This document shows positions 55,404-64,000 of a DNA stretch of 64,000 nt, piece after piece. The stretch covers positions 496,001 through 560,000 of the forward strand of contig CAWAHD010000003.1 in the NCBI GenBank assembly GCA_963781785.1, read 5' to 3'. This stretch comes from CAWAHD01 sp963781785. Its GTDB lineage: Bacteria; Planctomycetota; Planctomycetia; Isosphaerales; Isosphaeraceae. The notes below the pieces were generated by a model. That model did not search any database, had not been told where the DNA came from, and saw nothing but the letters and a program-made list of their open reading frames with translations. The stretch's first letter is position 1. Every line of letters starts with the position of its first letter. Made by a program: the position numbers and the translations under genes.

Positions 55404-57778
55404 CTACTTTGCGGGAAGGACCTTGATCGAGAGCGACGTGGGGGGAATGGGATAATCCTTCTTCTCGACTTGAAACGCGAGTGCGACCTGCGTCGCGGTC
55501 GTGGCGGGTGCGGCCTTGAGGTCGGCGGATACCTTGATCGAGAAGCTCGAATCCGCCCCGGGTACGTTGGCTGGGTCGGCCTTGAGGCCAGCGGGGAGGC
55601 CGTTGATCTTGACGGTGACGGCGCCCTTGAACGTTCCTTTTCGAAGGAGCTTTCCCTTGAGTAGCGCGGTCGCTCCCGGCTTGATTTCAAGCTGCGGCGC
55701 CGCGAGCTCGACAGAGGCGGGCGGCACGATCGAAAGAGTCACGGCGGGCAGGTCGAAGGTGCGCGCAGCCCCCGCGACTTTCCCCTTGGCCCGAAGCGCA
55801 ATGGTCGAGGTTCCCAGGGGTGCCGCGATGGCCGCATGCACGGTGACGTTACCTTCGGTGGCCTTTTCGCCAATCGACGCGGCCGGGACACTCACACCCG
55901 GCGGCAGAGGCAGGGCCGCGATCGCGAGTGTTCCTTCAGATCCCTTGGTCCGCACGACCTTGATCGGGATTTGCGCCGAGAACCCATGAGCCACCTCGAT
56001 CGGAGACGACGGTGTGTCGAGCACCAGCGGAAGAGGCAAGGCAGGGGCGGCGACCAGGCCAAGGTGGTCGATCGAGCACATGGGAAGATTGCCTTGCTGC
56101 GCATACACAACCCGTTTGAACGCTAATCGCTCGAACGGGCCGTTTTGGCCTTGGGCGCGGCCGACCAGCCTGAGAGGAGCGGCCGGGAACGAGGCCTGGT
56201 CGGCAGCGGACAGCGTCATGAAGCCCGCGGCCTGGCCGGCAGCGATCGTTGCCTGCCGGACAGTCAGACCCGTCGGTGGGTCGGCGACCGTGATGGTGAT
56301 CGGGCCGCTATAGCCTTTGCGCTCGACCGTGACGCCGACGGCGGCCGAGCCGCCTCGGGGCACGCTGACCTGGGGCTCGCTGACGATGAGCCGGAAATCC
56401 GGCAACAGGGGCTCCACCACGATCCGGTACGGAAAACCAACCCCACCGCTGTTCTCGAGGTCGCGAATCACCAGGGTGATTTCCGTCGTGCCACCGGGGA
56501 CCGTGAAGTCGATCGATGGGTCTGGTATGACCAGCGATTGCGCTTGCTGGCCATTCCGTGCCGGCATCGGAATGATCGTGTCGTCGGCGTTCGCGAGCAC
56601 GGCACCCTTGTTTCCCAGCACCTGCAACACGCCGTCGAGCGCCGACCCGAGCTCGTAAGCTTCGACCTTGATCCGCAGCCGCTCGCCCGGCGTCGTCTTG
56701 AGCACATAGCGATCGCTCTCACCGGCGGGGTCGATCCGCCCATTGAGCACCACGGGTGCCACGGCCCGCACCGGAACTGCCGCGTCACGAGTGGGCTCGC
56801 GCAGCTCGGAATACGATGAGACGACCAGTGGGGCCAGCGATTCGACGTCGAGCACGGGCGAGCCAGCGGCCAGTGTGCCCAGCATGGCGTTATTGATTCG
56901 TGCCGGCATCAGCTCGGTGCCCGGAAGCGGTTTCATGGTCGCGGCGGCGATCCGCACGCCGCCCAAGGTCCCGCCGCGAAGCTCCAGGCCAAGCGTTTCG
57001 CCCGCACGACCTCCTAGCGGAAAAATCTCTTCGGCTGCCGGCACCGCGCCGATCACCAGCCGGTACACCGGCCGTGCGCCCCCTGGTACCGCGAATCGGA
57101 AAGCTCCACCACGTAATCGCCGTCGGCAGGGAGCGCGGCCGTGAGTCGCGCATCCGTCAATAGCCCCGCCGAATCGTCGGCCGAAGCCACATAAGCACGG
57201 TTGGCCGCGGCGGTCGTCAAGCGGATGGTCGGGTCGATCCCCGAGCCGATTCGCACGCACTGCGCGTCGACCAGGATCATCTGACCCTTCTTGCCGTGGA
57301 ACCGAAAGTAATCGACGTCGTTGCCAGCCACCTGCCCTTCCACGACCACCGGAATCTCGGGGATCGGCTGGGCCGTCTCGAAGGTGCTGTTGTCTTCCTT
57401 CTCTGCGACCTGCGGAAGCTGGCCGACCGACCAGAGAAACGGGTTGGAGATCCCATCGTCGGTCTGAACCCGAATCGGATAAACGCCCACGGCGACATCA
57501 GGGGCGACCGTCAGCTTGAGCTTCCAGTTGGATGCATCGCTCTTGCCCTGAGCTGTCGCCGCAGTATCGAGCTGAAAACCGAAGGGAGCGATCAGCCGCG
57601 GGTTTCCCGAGAGGTTGGAGCCGCTGATTGTCAGCTCGGTGGCGACGCCCCGGCGAGCGCCGAGCGGGCTGACGCCATTGATTTGTGGAGGTGCCGATAG
57701 GGCGTCGACGCTCCCTCCCAGGACGGAGCCAAGCCCGATGAGAATCGAAGCAAAGACGACGGCGGGTTTGCGAATCAT
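55404..57778 (-). CDS. PPC/IPT-domain exported protein, frameshifted
   Basis: About 790 residues. Start MIRKPAVVFASILIGLGSVL, a signal peptide; QINGVSPLGARRGVATELTI (IPT/TIG-like domain), AQPIPEIPVVVEGQVAGNDV then DYFRFHGKKGQMILVDAQ (bacterial pre-peptidase C-terminal domain). In a G5 run at about 57085 the frame shifts; it continues ARPVYRLVIGAVPAAEEIFP and a second PPC-like copy GRIDPAGESDRYVLKTTPGE, then Ig-like repeats (GYSGPITITVADPPTGLTVR) to a stop at 55404. Extracellular binding modules that usually accompany cytochrome/WD40 and DUF1549-type proteins; together with the gene at 53930 it may form one operon. Confidence 0.8.
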
Positions 57779-58111
57779 TACGGATGTCTCTCTTTTGTTA
57801 AACGTATTTTTAACGTCGCATGACGTCGTCGATCTGTCAAGCGCTCGAGGCGGCAGTTTCGCGCGTCGATCAGAGCCATCTGCTGGGCAGCGAGTCGTTT
57901 AGCTGGGCCTATCGACCCGCTCGATCGCCGCCTACAATGAGCATGGCTTTTGCGATTCGTCGGGCACGTGCAGAGCACCCGGGACGTCTTCGTGGCGATC
58001 GTTCCATGGACCACGTGGGCTCTTGAACTGGTCCGTCGCCTCAGGCGCTCACGACGTGTTGTACTCTCTGATTGGTTGGTCCCACGAGTTCCCTTGACGA
58101 GAGCGACTTCC
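57779..58111. other. Intergenic region between divergent genes
   Basis: Lies between the PPC gene (minus) and the DUF1080 gene (plus). It should contain both promoters; TTTTGTTAAACGTATTTTTA at 57795-57814 is an AT-rich patch. No gene or repeat is recognised. Confidence 0.4.
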
Positions 58112-59226
58112 ATGCCTTCAAGATCACTCGCATCAGCGTGCCTCGCGTCGATTTCGGCGGTCGGCCTGTTTGCCTTCCTGTTTGCCGGCGAGGTTCACGC
58201 CCCGGCGCTGGAAAACCGCTGGTTACAGCACGACATCCGCCGTCCCAGGCCGCCCGTTGTCGACCCGGTGGGCTCCTCGAAAGCGGCCCCCGCGCCGCGC
58301 CGCGCGATGCCGTCATGCTCTTCGATGGGGCGAGCCTGGGGGCCTGGCAGGCCACGGACGGTGGCCCCGCACGGTGGAAGGTGACGGACGGATTCATGGA
58401 GGTGGCCCCGGGGACCGGACCGATCGAGACAAAAGCCAAATTCGGGGATCTTCAATTGCATGTCGAGTGGGCATCGCCCAGTCCACCGGCCGGCAAGGGC
58501 CAGGATCGCGGCAACAGCGGCATATTCCTCATGGGCGTCTATGAGCTTCAGGTGCTCGATTCCTTCCAGGCCGATACCTACGCGGACGGCCAGGCCGGAG
58601 CCATTTACGGCCAGTATCCGCCGCTGGCCAATGCTTCCCGTCCCCCGGGCCAGTGGCAAACCTACGACATCGCCTTTCGCCGGCCCCGATTCGACTCCAG
58701 CGGCAAGTTGCTCGAGCCAGCCCGCGTCACGCTCGTACACAATGGAATCCTCATCCAGAATAATGAAGAACTCCGGGGAAAAACCAACTGGCTCGAGACG
58801 CAACCCTATGAGGCCGGCGGCGATCGTGGTCGAATCGAGCTTCAGGACCATGGCCACCCCGTACGCTTCCGCAACATCTGGCTGCGCGAATTGCCCGAGC
58901 GGCCCGCGCCCCGGGCGGAAGACCTGGCCCGGCCCAAGATCATTTCGCTTCCGGGCGAGGCCCTGGACGAACTTGCCGGGAAATATAAGATGGATCCTGA
59001 CAAGGATGCCCCGCCGGTGACGATCACACGAGGCGACGGGCATTTGCTGTTCAAGCTGCCCAATCGGCCCAGAGCGCTCGTGATGGAGGCTGTCTCAAAG
59101 GCGGAATTCATTCTTCCTCACACCGACGCGCATTTCACGTTCCAGCGGGACGATCGGGGCGGCGTGACGGCCGTCCTGTTCAGGGTGGGCGACGGTGAGC
59201 GGTTGTTGACCAGGATCGCACCTTGA
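58112..59226 (+). CDS. DUF1080 (3-keto-disaccharide hydrolase-like) exported protein, frameshifted
   Basis: Start MPSRSLASACLASISAVGLF, a signal peptide ending near GEVHA. At about 58290 a one-base shift changes frame, after which AVMLFDGASLGAWQATDGGP, GDLQLHVEWASPSP, DRGNSGIFLMGVYELQVLDS, GQWQTYDIAFRRPRF, LVHNGILIQNNEELRG follow: the DUF1080 concanavalin-like fold, now known in some members as 3-keto-disaccharide hydrolase. The tail (LPGEALDELAGKYKMDPD) is an additional small domain. A periplasmic polysaccharide-processing protein is likely. Unshifted, the body can also be read from 58072. Confidence 0.8.
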
Positions 59227-59242
59227 AGCGGATTGAACGATC

Positions 59243-60112
59243 ATGTCCGACATTCAGAAACACGAGCAGCAGTTTCCGGTGAAACTGACTCTGGCCCAGC
59301 GGAGGGTCCTCGCCGAGGTCCTCGCGCCGTATGCCGAACGACTGAGGCTCGATGAGCCAAATGAGCGATTGGTCTCATTCACCCTGGACGAGATGAGGGT
59401 GATCCACGAGCAGGCCCGTCTGGCTCTCGCGCGAACGGATTCCGGCATGAAGCGAAACTCCCTGAGACACGTCGCTTACGTGACCGAGCAAGCCATCGAG
59501 CACTTCCAGGGAATCGGTAGAATCCCGGTCAAGGACCGCATCTACCAGATCAAGATCAGGCTCAAGGGCATCAAGCCGCCGATCTGGCGGCGAATTCAGA
59601 CGCGGGACTGCACTCTCGACAAGCTTCACGAGCAAATCCAGACGGCGCTGGGCTGGACCAACTCGCATCTGCACTGCTTCCGGATCGACGGCAGGCTCTA
59701 CGGCGATCCCTTGCTCATGGAAGAGGACTTTGAAGGGCTCGGTTACATCGATTCCACAGTCGCGACGTTGAGCAAGATCGTGCCCAAGAGCGGGCAACGG
59801 TTTTTTTTCGAGTACGAATACGACTTCGGCGATTCCTGGCGGCACGAAGTTCTCTTCGAGGGCTGTTTAAGGTGTGACCCAGGCCAGCGCTATCCGTTAT
59901 GCCTGGAGGGGGAACGAGCCTGCCCGCCGGAAGACGTGGGCGGGATCTCCGGTTACCGCACCTTTCTGCGGGCGGTTACCGACCCCGAGCATCGGCGACA
60001 CCAAAAGAATCTCGTCTGGGCCGGCGGCTCGTTTGATCCCGAGGCTTTCGATCCCGAGAAAGCGACCAGAGCGATGAGGCTGGGGCTGCCCAACTGGCGG
60101 ATGATGGCTTGA
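59243..60112 (+). CDS. Plasmid pRiA4b ORF-3/IS1096 passenger-like protein
   Basis: 289 residues. An N-terminal helical region (about 1-95) precedes the characteristic domain: YQIKIRLKGIKPPIWRRIQT, LHEQIQTALGWTNSHLHCFR, FFFEYEYDFGDSWRHEVLFE, YPLCLEGERACPPEDVGGIS (GxRACPPEDxGG), then GGSFDPEAFDP near the end. Named after passenger genes of IS1096-type elements, though most are chromosomal; the function is unknown. The ATG at 59243 lies 16 bp after the DUF1080 stop, so both may share a transcript. Intact. Confidence 0.85.
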   Translation: MSDIQKHEQQFPVKLTLAQRRVLAEVLAPYAERLRLDEPNERLVSFTLDEMRVIHEQARLALARTDSGMKRNSLRHVAYVTEQAIEHFQGIGRIPVKDRIYQIKIRLKGIKPPIWRRIQTRDCTLDKLHEQIQTALGWTNSHLHCFRIDGRLYGDPLLMEEDFEGLGYIDSTVATLSKIVPKSGQRFFFEYEYDFGDSWRHEVLFEGCLRCDPGQRYPLCLEGERACPPEDVGGISGYRTFLRAVTDPEHRRHQKNLVWAGGSFDPEAFDPEKATRAMRLGLPNWRMMA

Positions 60113-60279
60113 ACGTTGAGTTGCTGGGGGTGATCGCCGGGCCAATCGATGCGATGCCTCGCGATGTGGATTTCGAGCTTCGCGTTTTGCGATTGTCCTG
60201 GATGGTACGCGAGGGAACGCTTGGGACGCCTCAACTGCAATGCTGATTCCCACTCACACGATCGCCGTACGGCGGCTTC

Positions 60280-61035
60280 TCAGGTCGTGCTCAATCCAGC
60301 CGCGAAAGTCGCGTGTTCCGGTGACTTCAGGCCCTGCTGGACCACCGCCAGGACGGTGGCCAGATCGCCGCGAATGAGAGCGGCCGGGTCGAGCCACAGC
60401 CCGGGAAACACGTGACTGCGCAACAGACCGTCGCTGCCTGTGGGCAGCGGTTCGTACCGTCCCTCATGGAGCACGAACCAATCGATTTCGCGGTCGAGCA
60501 CGCGCCAGACGATATACTCACGGACTCCGCTGCGCCGGTACGAATTGAGCTTCTTGCCCAGGTCGTAGCTGACACTGCTTAAAGTGATCTCGGCGACCAG
60601 CTCGGGGGCGCCTTCGACGTAATCGTCCTCGCTGATCCGCGCCTGCCCACCGCGCTCCGGCTCGATCATGAGGTACGCATCAGGCTGGGGTTCGTTGTCG
60701 AGGTCGAGACGGACACTACCGTTGTCGCCGAAATCCACGCCTGGTGTGATCGAGGTGTAAGTTCCGAGCCAGGTCATCAGTTGACCATGCGGCTTGCTGT
60801 GCCGCTTGTGACGCACGGGCGATGGCACGTAAACCTCTCCTTCGATGAGCTCGGCCTTCTTGAGATCGGACATGGCCTCATATCGGCGCTCGAACTCAGC
60901 GCACGTCAAGCGGTCGCCGTTTTCGAGCGGGTGGACTGCCTCGGACGGCGCGGGCGGAAGGGCGGGCTTGGCACCGGGCGTCAAAACGGCCATGGGGTTG
61001 GTTCCCTGAGTGCCAGGGGCTGCAGCGTGTGACAT
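60280..61035 (-). CDS. Uma2-family PD-(D/E)XK endonuclease-like protein
   Basis: 251 residues. Motifs: AELIEGEVYVPSPVRHKRHS, NEPQPDAYLMIEPE (PDxxL catalytic Asp), VEGAPELVAEITLSSVSYDL (ELxxEI-x-S, replacing the usual E-x-K/S), KKLNSYRRSGVREYIVWRVL. Uma2 proteins are very abundant in planctomycetes and cyanobacteria; their role is not settled. ATG 61035 was chosen (MSHAAAPG); ATG 60993 (MAVLTPG) is equally plausible, and a start at 61128 adds a sequence without family resemblance. No membrane segments. Confidence 0.8.
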   Translation of the reverse strand: MSHAAAPGTQGTNPMAVLTPGAKPALPPAPSEAVHPLENGDRLTCAEFERRYEAMSDLKKAELIEGEVYVPSPVRHKRHSKPHGQLMTWLGTYTSITPGVDFGDNGSVRLDLDNEPQPDAYLMIEPERGGQARISEDDYVEGAPELVAEITLSSVSYDLGKKLNSYRRSGVREYIVWRVLDREIDWFVLHEGRYEPLPTGSDGLLRSHVFPGLWLDPAALIRGDLATVLAVVQQGLKSPEHATFAAGLSTT

Positions 61036-61134
61036 GAGTGATTGTACCGGATCCGGCACGAAATGGCGACCTCGGGCACATCCCGGCGAAGTGCTCAGGT
61101 CCTTGATGCGAAAACTCGGGCCTTGCACCCAAGG

Positions 61135-61825
61135 CTATGTCTCGGACGGATTCGTGTTCGGCGTCTCCAGCAGCCTCTTCATCGGGGCGGGAAAGAAATC
61201 ATCCCAGGTTGTACGATAGGTTTCTTCGAGCGGCGCCGGAACGTAGAAATCTGGCTTGAGGAAAATCGGCATGTCTGGCAGTGCCTGTCCGACCGCGATC
61301 GGCTCGACGTAGGCCACCGGCGGCGGTCCTGCGTCGTAGGCGGCAAGCGTCAAAACGCTCTTTGGCCGGCAGCTCAAAGTCCTCCTCGACGAACTCATCC
61401 CAGATGGCCTTGTGGATCCCCTGAGGATCGCGCTTGCTGGGCGGGAACAGGTCGATCACCAGCCAATGAATGCCCTGCGCGATCAATTTCGAGGTCTTTT
61501 CGACAAAGGTTCGCAGTGCGTTGGCGCTAGCCTTGTTGCTGGGCGAGACAATCTCGACGACGGCGACGATGTGGCCGTGCCGGTGTCGCACAGCGATCCG
61601 ATCGGCCTTGCGCACGTAGATTTGCTCCTCGGCGTGACGGACGACGCGCGTCCGCTTCAAGGTCAAGACATCCGGGACAGGGCCCTGAATCGATTGCTCG
61701 GGAAGCGCGAAGTAATCGGCCGGCAATACTCCAGCGTTGAGTGCGCGCGACAGCGTGACGATCCAGAATTGATGGAATGCATGGAACAACCCCGCATCGA
61801 CGCGGGTCCAGTCGTGAATCGGCAT
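61135..61825 (-). CDS. DUF4058 family protein, frameshifted
   Basis: Start MPIHDWTRVDAGLFHAFHQF at 61825, the family hallmark. The core IVAVVEIVSPSNKASANALR and HWLVIDLFPPSKRDPQGIHK is intact. At about 61370 a one-base shift breaks the frame; the conserved tail KSVLTLAAYDAGPPPVAYVE, PIAVGQALPDMPIFL continues in another frame to the stop at 61135. Otherwise it equals the copy at 28070 in length and plan. The unshifted frame, from 61861, ends at 61199. Function unknown. Confidence 0.8.
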
Positions 61826-61866
61826 GCGTTTTCGCTCCGCAGCAGAAGGCAACGTCTCCATGCCGA

Positions 61867-62126
61867 TTATCTGTCATCGAGCACGCGGCGACGCATCTCG
61901 GCAACCGATACACCGCCCTCCGCGCGGCGCGGGCACGCGACCGTTCGATCAGGGCAATGAAGTCGGGGTTCGTGCTCAGCGCGACGGTCTCCAGATCAGT
62001 ACACGCCAGGGGCAGGATCACGGCAGTCGGTGTGCCGTGGTCGGTGATCACCAGTGGCTCGGTCTGAACACCGGAAATATAATCCGCGAGTGGCTGGGTT
62101 GCGTCGCCGATCTCGACGGTCTTCAT
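61867..62126 (-). CDS. Phd/YefM-type antitoxin (frameshifted)
   Basis: Starts MKTVEIGDATQPLADYISGV, then PLVITDHGTPTAVILP, the Phd/YefM DNA-binding N-terminal fold. A frame change at about 61915 is followed by EGGVSVAEMRRRVLDDR and the stop at 61867. About 85 residues, the normal size. The ATG overlaps the toxin stop by four bases. It should repress its operon and neutralise the RelE-like toxin through the C-terminal tail. Confidence 0.75.
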
Positions 62127-62422
62127 AATGTGAACTTCCTTCCAGAAATCCGTAGCTCATTATGGTGCTTGACGCCGACGGCCCTTACGCGCACCACGGG
62201 TTCCGGGGAATCATCGACGTCGTAATAGACACGCAGGTCGCCGAGGCGCAATTCCCAGGGGGCTAGTGGGTTCGGCCGCATAAGCTTCCGGTGGCGCGTC
62301 TCGACGGCCGGTTCATGTGCCAGGTGTTCCTCGAGAGCGTCCAGCACGATCTCGCGATTTCGTGCCGTCAGTGCACGAAGGTGCTCCTCACACTCGGGCG
62401 AAAGCTCGATGCGGTAGGCCAC
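62123..62422 (-). CDS. RelE/ParE-type toxin
   Basis: 99 residues: MAYRIELSPECEEHLRALTA, RNREIVLDALEEHLAHEPAV, ETRHRKLMRPNPLAPWELRL, GDLRVYYDVDD. The pattern R-K-L-x-x-NPLAPWELRxGDxRVxYDVD is that of RelE/YoeB-superfamily toxins, mRNA interferases or gyrase poisons. It is encoded before the antitoxin, an order seen in HigBA-like and some RelBE modules, and their genes overlap by ATGA. Intact, unlike its partner. Confidence 0.85.
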   Translation of the reverse strand: MAYRIELSPECEEHLRALTARNREIVLDALEEHLAHEPAVETRHRKLMRPNPLAPWELRLGDLRVYYDVDDSPEPVVRVRAVGVKHHNELRISGRKFTL

Positions 62423-62633
62423 GCGTCCCTCCGACTGCCCCCGTTCTACCAGTCACAACTTCCTGCTTCTCGACCCCCTCTGAAGGCGGACTAATACTGA
62501 GGGACCACCGACGGTTTTATGTTACGGCCGGTGAGCCGGGTCGTCAAACGAGGCTCGAGCAACGGACGTGCTTATGACGCGGTCGCCGCCGGCATTACGA
62601 CTTCGACGTTCTGGAGGCAGTCGGCGAGACGTC

Positions 62634-64000
62634 CTATCCGCCCGCTGCGAAGGCCCCGTGCGATCGGCGGTGGCCCCGGATCGCAAGCAGCTCGACTGCG
62701 ACATCTTCGATCAGCGAACTCTCCGCACCCTCGGCCGGTAGGGCTCCGAGTACCTGGTCAATGGCGATAGTCGCTGAGGTCAAGCCGGCCGCACTCGGAA
62801 CGACCGGACTTCGGTTAGCCAACGTCTTTGCCCGGGTTCGGGGAACATCAGCGTCGGGCGTGGTGCCGCCAATCGACATCGCGGCGTGACTGAACTGAGC
62901 CGCCGCGGTGGATGTTTCAAGAGTCGTTGACCCGGCCGCGTATCGCGCTCTGCCCGGAGCGAGGCTGCGCGAGCGTTCCAAGCCCCCACCGGCCATTGGG
63001 ACGGCGTCAAACACTCTGAATACATCGATGGGACCGCCCGAAGTCGCCCCCGCGTTGAAGAGGTTGGCATTCTGCAAGCGAGCGACGGTCGGGCCCGAGT
63101 AGGTCGTTCCGGTACCGCAGTAGGCGACCAAGTCCGGCACGAGCAGGTTGGCCACCGGAGTACCCAACCCGGTCACCAGGTTATAGCCGGCGCCCGCGGT
63201 GTAGCCATTGCTGCCGCTGGCGATCACGTTGTAATCGCTCTGGGGCAGCATGTAGAGGGCTTGCTGAGCATCGGTCGGGCTGGAGCTGTTCAAGCTCGGC
63301 TCGCTCGCGGCCGCCCGGCCTTGATTGACCAGCGCCGAGAGGCCCGCCCAGGCCGGAGCTGACAAGCTCGTGCCGCCTACGATTTCGAACGGATTGCTCG
63401 GATCGAGGTTGTACGAGTCCGCGATCCATGCCCCGGTCGCGGGATCAGCGACCAGTGAGACGTCCGGCGTGGTGCGCATGCCCGTGGATTGAACTCCCTG
63501 CTGATACGCCGGCTCGGGCTCGTACAGGCTGATTCCGCCACCCGAGCCGATGAAGCTACCGGCGGCAATGGAGTAATAGCCCCATCCCGTCTCGGTGTTG
63601 TACGAATTGTCTGAATTGAGCGTGAGGCTGGTGCCGCCGACGGCCACCACGTTGGGCGAGAATGCGGGATACTCGGGATCGGCGGCGCCGTAGTCGCCCG
63701 TGCTGGCGACAAAGGTCACCCCCGGAGTAGTGAAAACGCTGTCATAGGTCGCCTCATCACTGGCGAACACAGCTTGGCCTTCGGCGAAGCCCCAGCTCAT
63801 CGACACCACCGACACGTCCGGCTGGCTGGCAGCAGTCGCCGCGGCGGCCATCAGGTCGGAAAGCGATTGGCTGTTCGCTTCGACCAGGACGATCTGGGCA
63901 CCGGGAGCGATGGCGTGTGCCCATTCGACGTCGAGCGATTCCTCCACTTCCCAGTTGTTGGTGCCGGGGCCATTGGGGTCGGTCGAGGGGAAAGACGTGG
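62634..64000 (-). CDS. S53-family (sedolisin-like) serine-carboxyl peptidase, 5' end beyond the window
   Basis: At least 455 residues, entering from the right edge. The catalytic region is readable: ESLDVEWAHAIAPGAQIVLV (Glu and Asp of the S53 triad), SVVSMSWGFAEG, ASTGDYGAADPEYPAFSPNV, AVGGTSLTL, and GGTSLSAPAWAGLSALVNQG with the catalytic Ser, then YNLVTGLGTPVAN (calcium-site region). After about residue 290 follows a Ser/Ala-rich tail without known domains. Sedolisins are secreted, acid-active proteases, and secretion is likely here. The N-terminal propeptide lies outside. The end at 62634 may run past the natural domain. Confidence 0.8.
   Translation of the reverse strand, partial: TSFPSTDPNGPGTNNWEVEESLDVEWAHAIAPGAQIVLVEANSQSLSDLMAAAATAASQPDVSVVSMSWGFAEGQAVFASDEATYDSVFTTPGVTFVASTGDYGAADPEYPAFSPNVVAVGGTSLTLNSDNSYNTETGWGYYSIAAGSFIGSGGGISLYEPEPAYQQGVQSTGMRTTPDVSLVADPATGAWIADSYNLDPSNPFEIVGGTSLSAPAWAGLSALVNQGRAAASEPSLNSSSPTDAQQALYMLPQSDYNVIASGSNGYTAGAGYNLVTGLGTPVANLLVPDLVAYCGTGTTYSGPTVARLQNANLFNAGATSGGPIDVFRVFDAVPMAGGGLERSRSLAPGRARYAAGSTTLETSTAAAQFSHAAMSIGGTTPDADVPRTRAKTLANRSPVVPSAAGLTSATIAIDQVLGALPAEGAESSLIEDVAVELLAIRGHRRSHGAFAAGG

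Overview
The window is GC-rich bacterial DNA with the gene content of a planctomycete, most likely an Isosphaeraceae/Gemmatales-type lineage. This rests on family content, not on a marker gene: DUF1501 proteins with twin-arginine signals, a cytochrome-c/WD40 protein, a PPC-domain protein, DUF1080, three large Hanks-type Ser/Thr kinases, BlaI/M56 signalling, and several DUF4058 and Uma2 proteins. There is no rRNA, intact tRNA, origin or CRISPR array.

Layout. 1-16 kb is accessory DNA: small genes (DUF1569, DUF2277, DUF4058, a zinc-ribbon/nucleotidyltransferase pair, a catalase-related peroxidase, a chimeric oxidoreductase, an AbiEi/AbiEii toxin-antitoxin pair, a double GNAT) separated by a dispersed repeat family with 17-bp terminal inverted repeats. 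15.7-23.4 kb is a graveyard of toxin-antitoxin modules (two damaged DUF433/DUF5615 copies, a VapBC-like remnant, a truncated PIN gene) around a CPBP protease, a carboxypeptidase-regulatory-like protein with BlaI-type operators, and a REP-associated tyrosine transposase whose own REP sequences lie inside its coding region. 23.4-28 kb holds a kinase-STAND-sulfatase-modifying-factor gene split by a hairpin repeat, followed by remains of a diversity-generating retroelement (reverse transcriptase fragment).

28-64 kb is a more conventional chromosomal stretch: VWA membrane protein, TauD-type dioxygenase, regulatory-domain pseudogene, two TPR kinases, two DUF1501 proteins, DUF2071, SAM methyltransferase, Gfo/Idh/MocA oxidoreductase, a BlaI-M56 operon, a cytochrome/WD40 gene next to a PPC-domain gene, DUF1080, an IS1096-passenger-like protein, Uma2, DUF4058, a RelE/Phd pair and a partial S53 peptidase.

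The common themes are environmental signalling (kinases, BlaI/M56), exported planctomycete proteins, and a heavy load of short repeats and decayed mobile or addiction modules. About fifteen genes carry single-base frameshifts with the correct sequence continuing in another frame, several near homopolymers. This is either widespread decay or uncorrected sequencing indels, so split genes are described here as single loci wherever both halves are visible.
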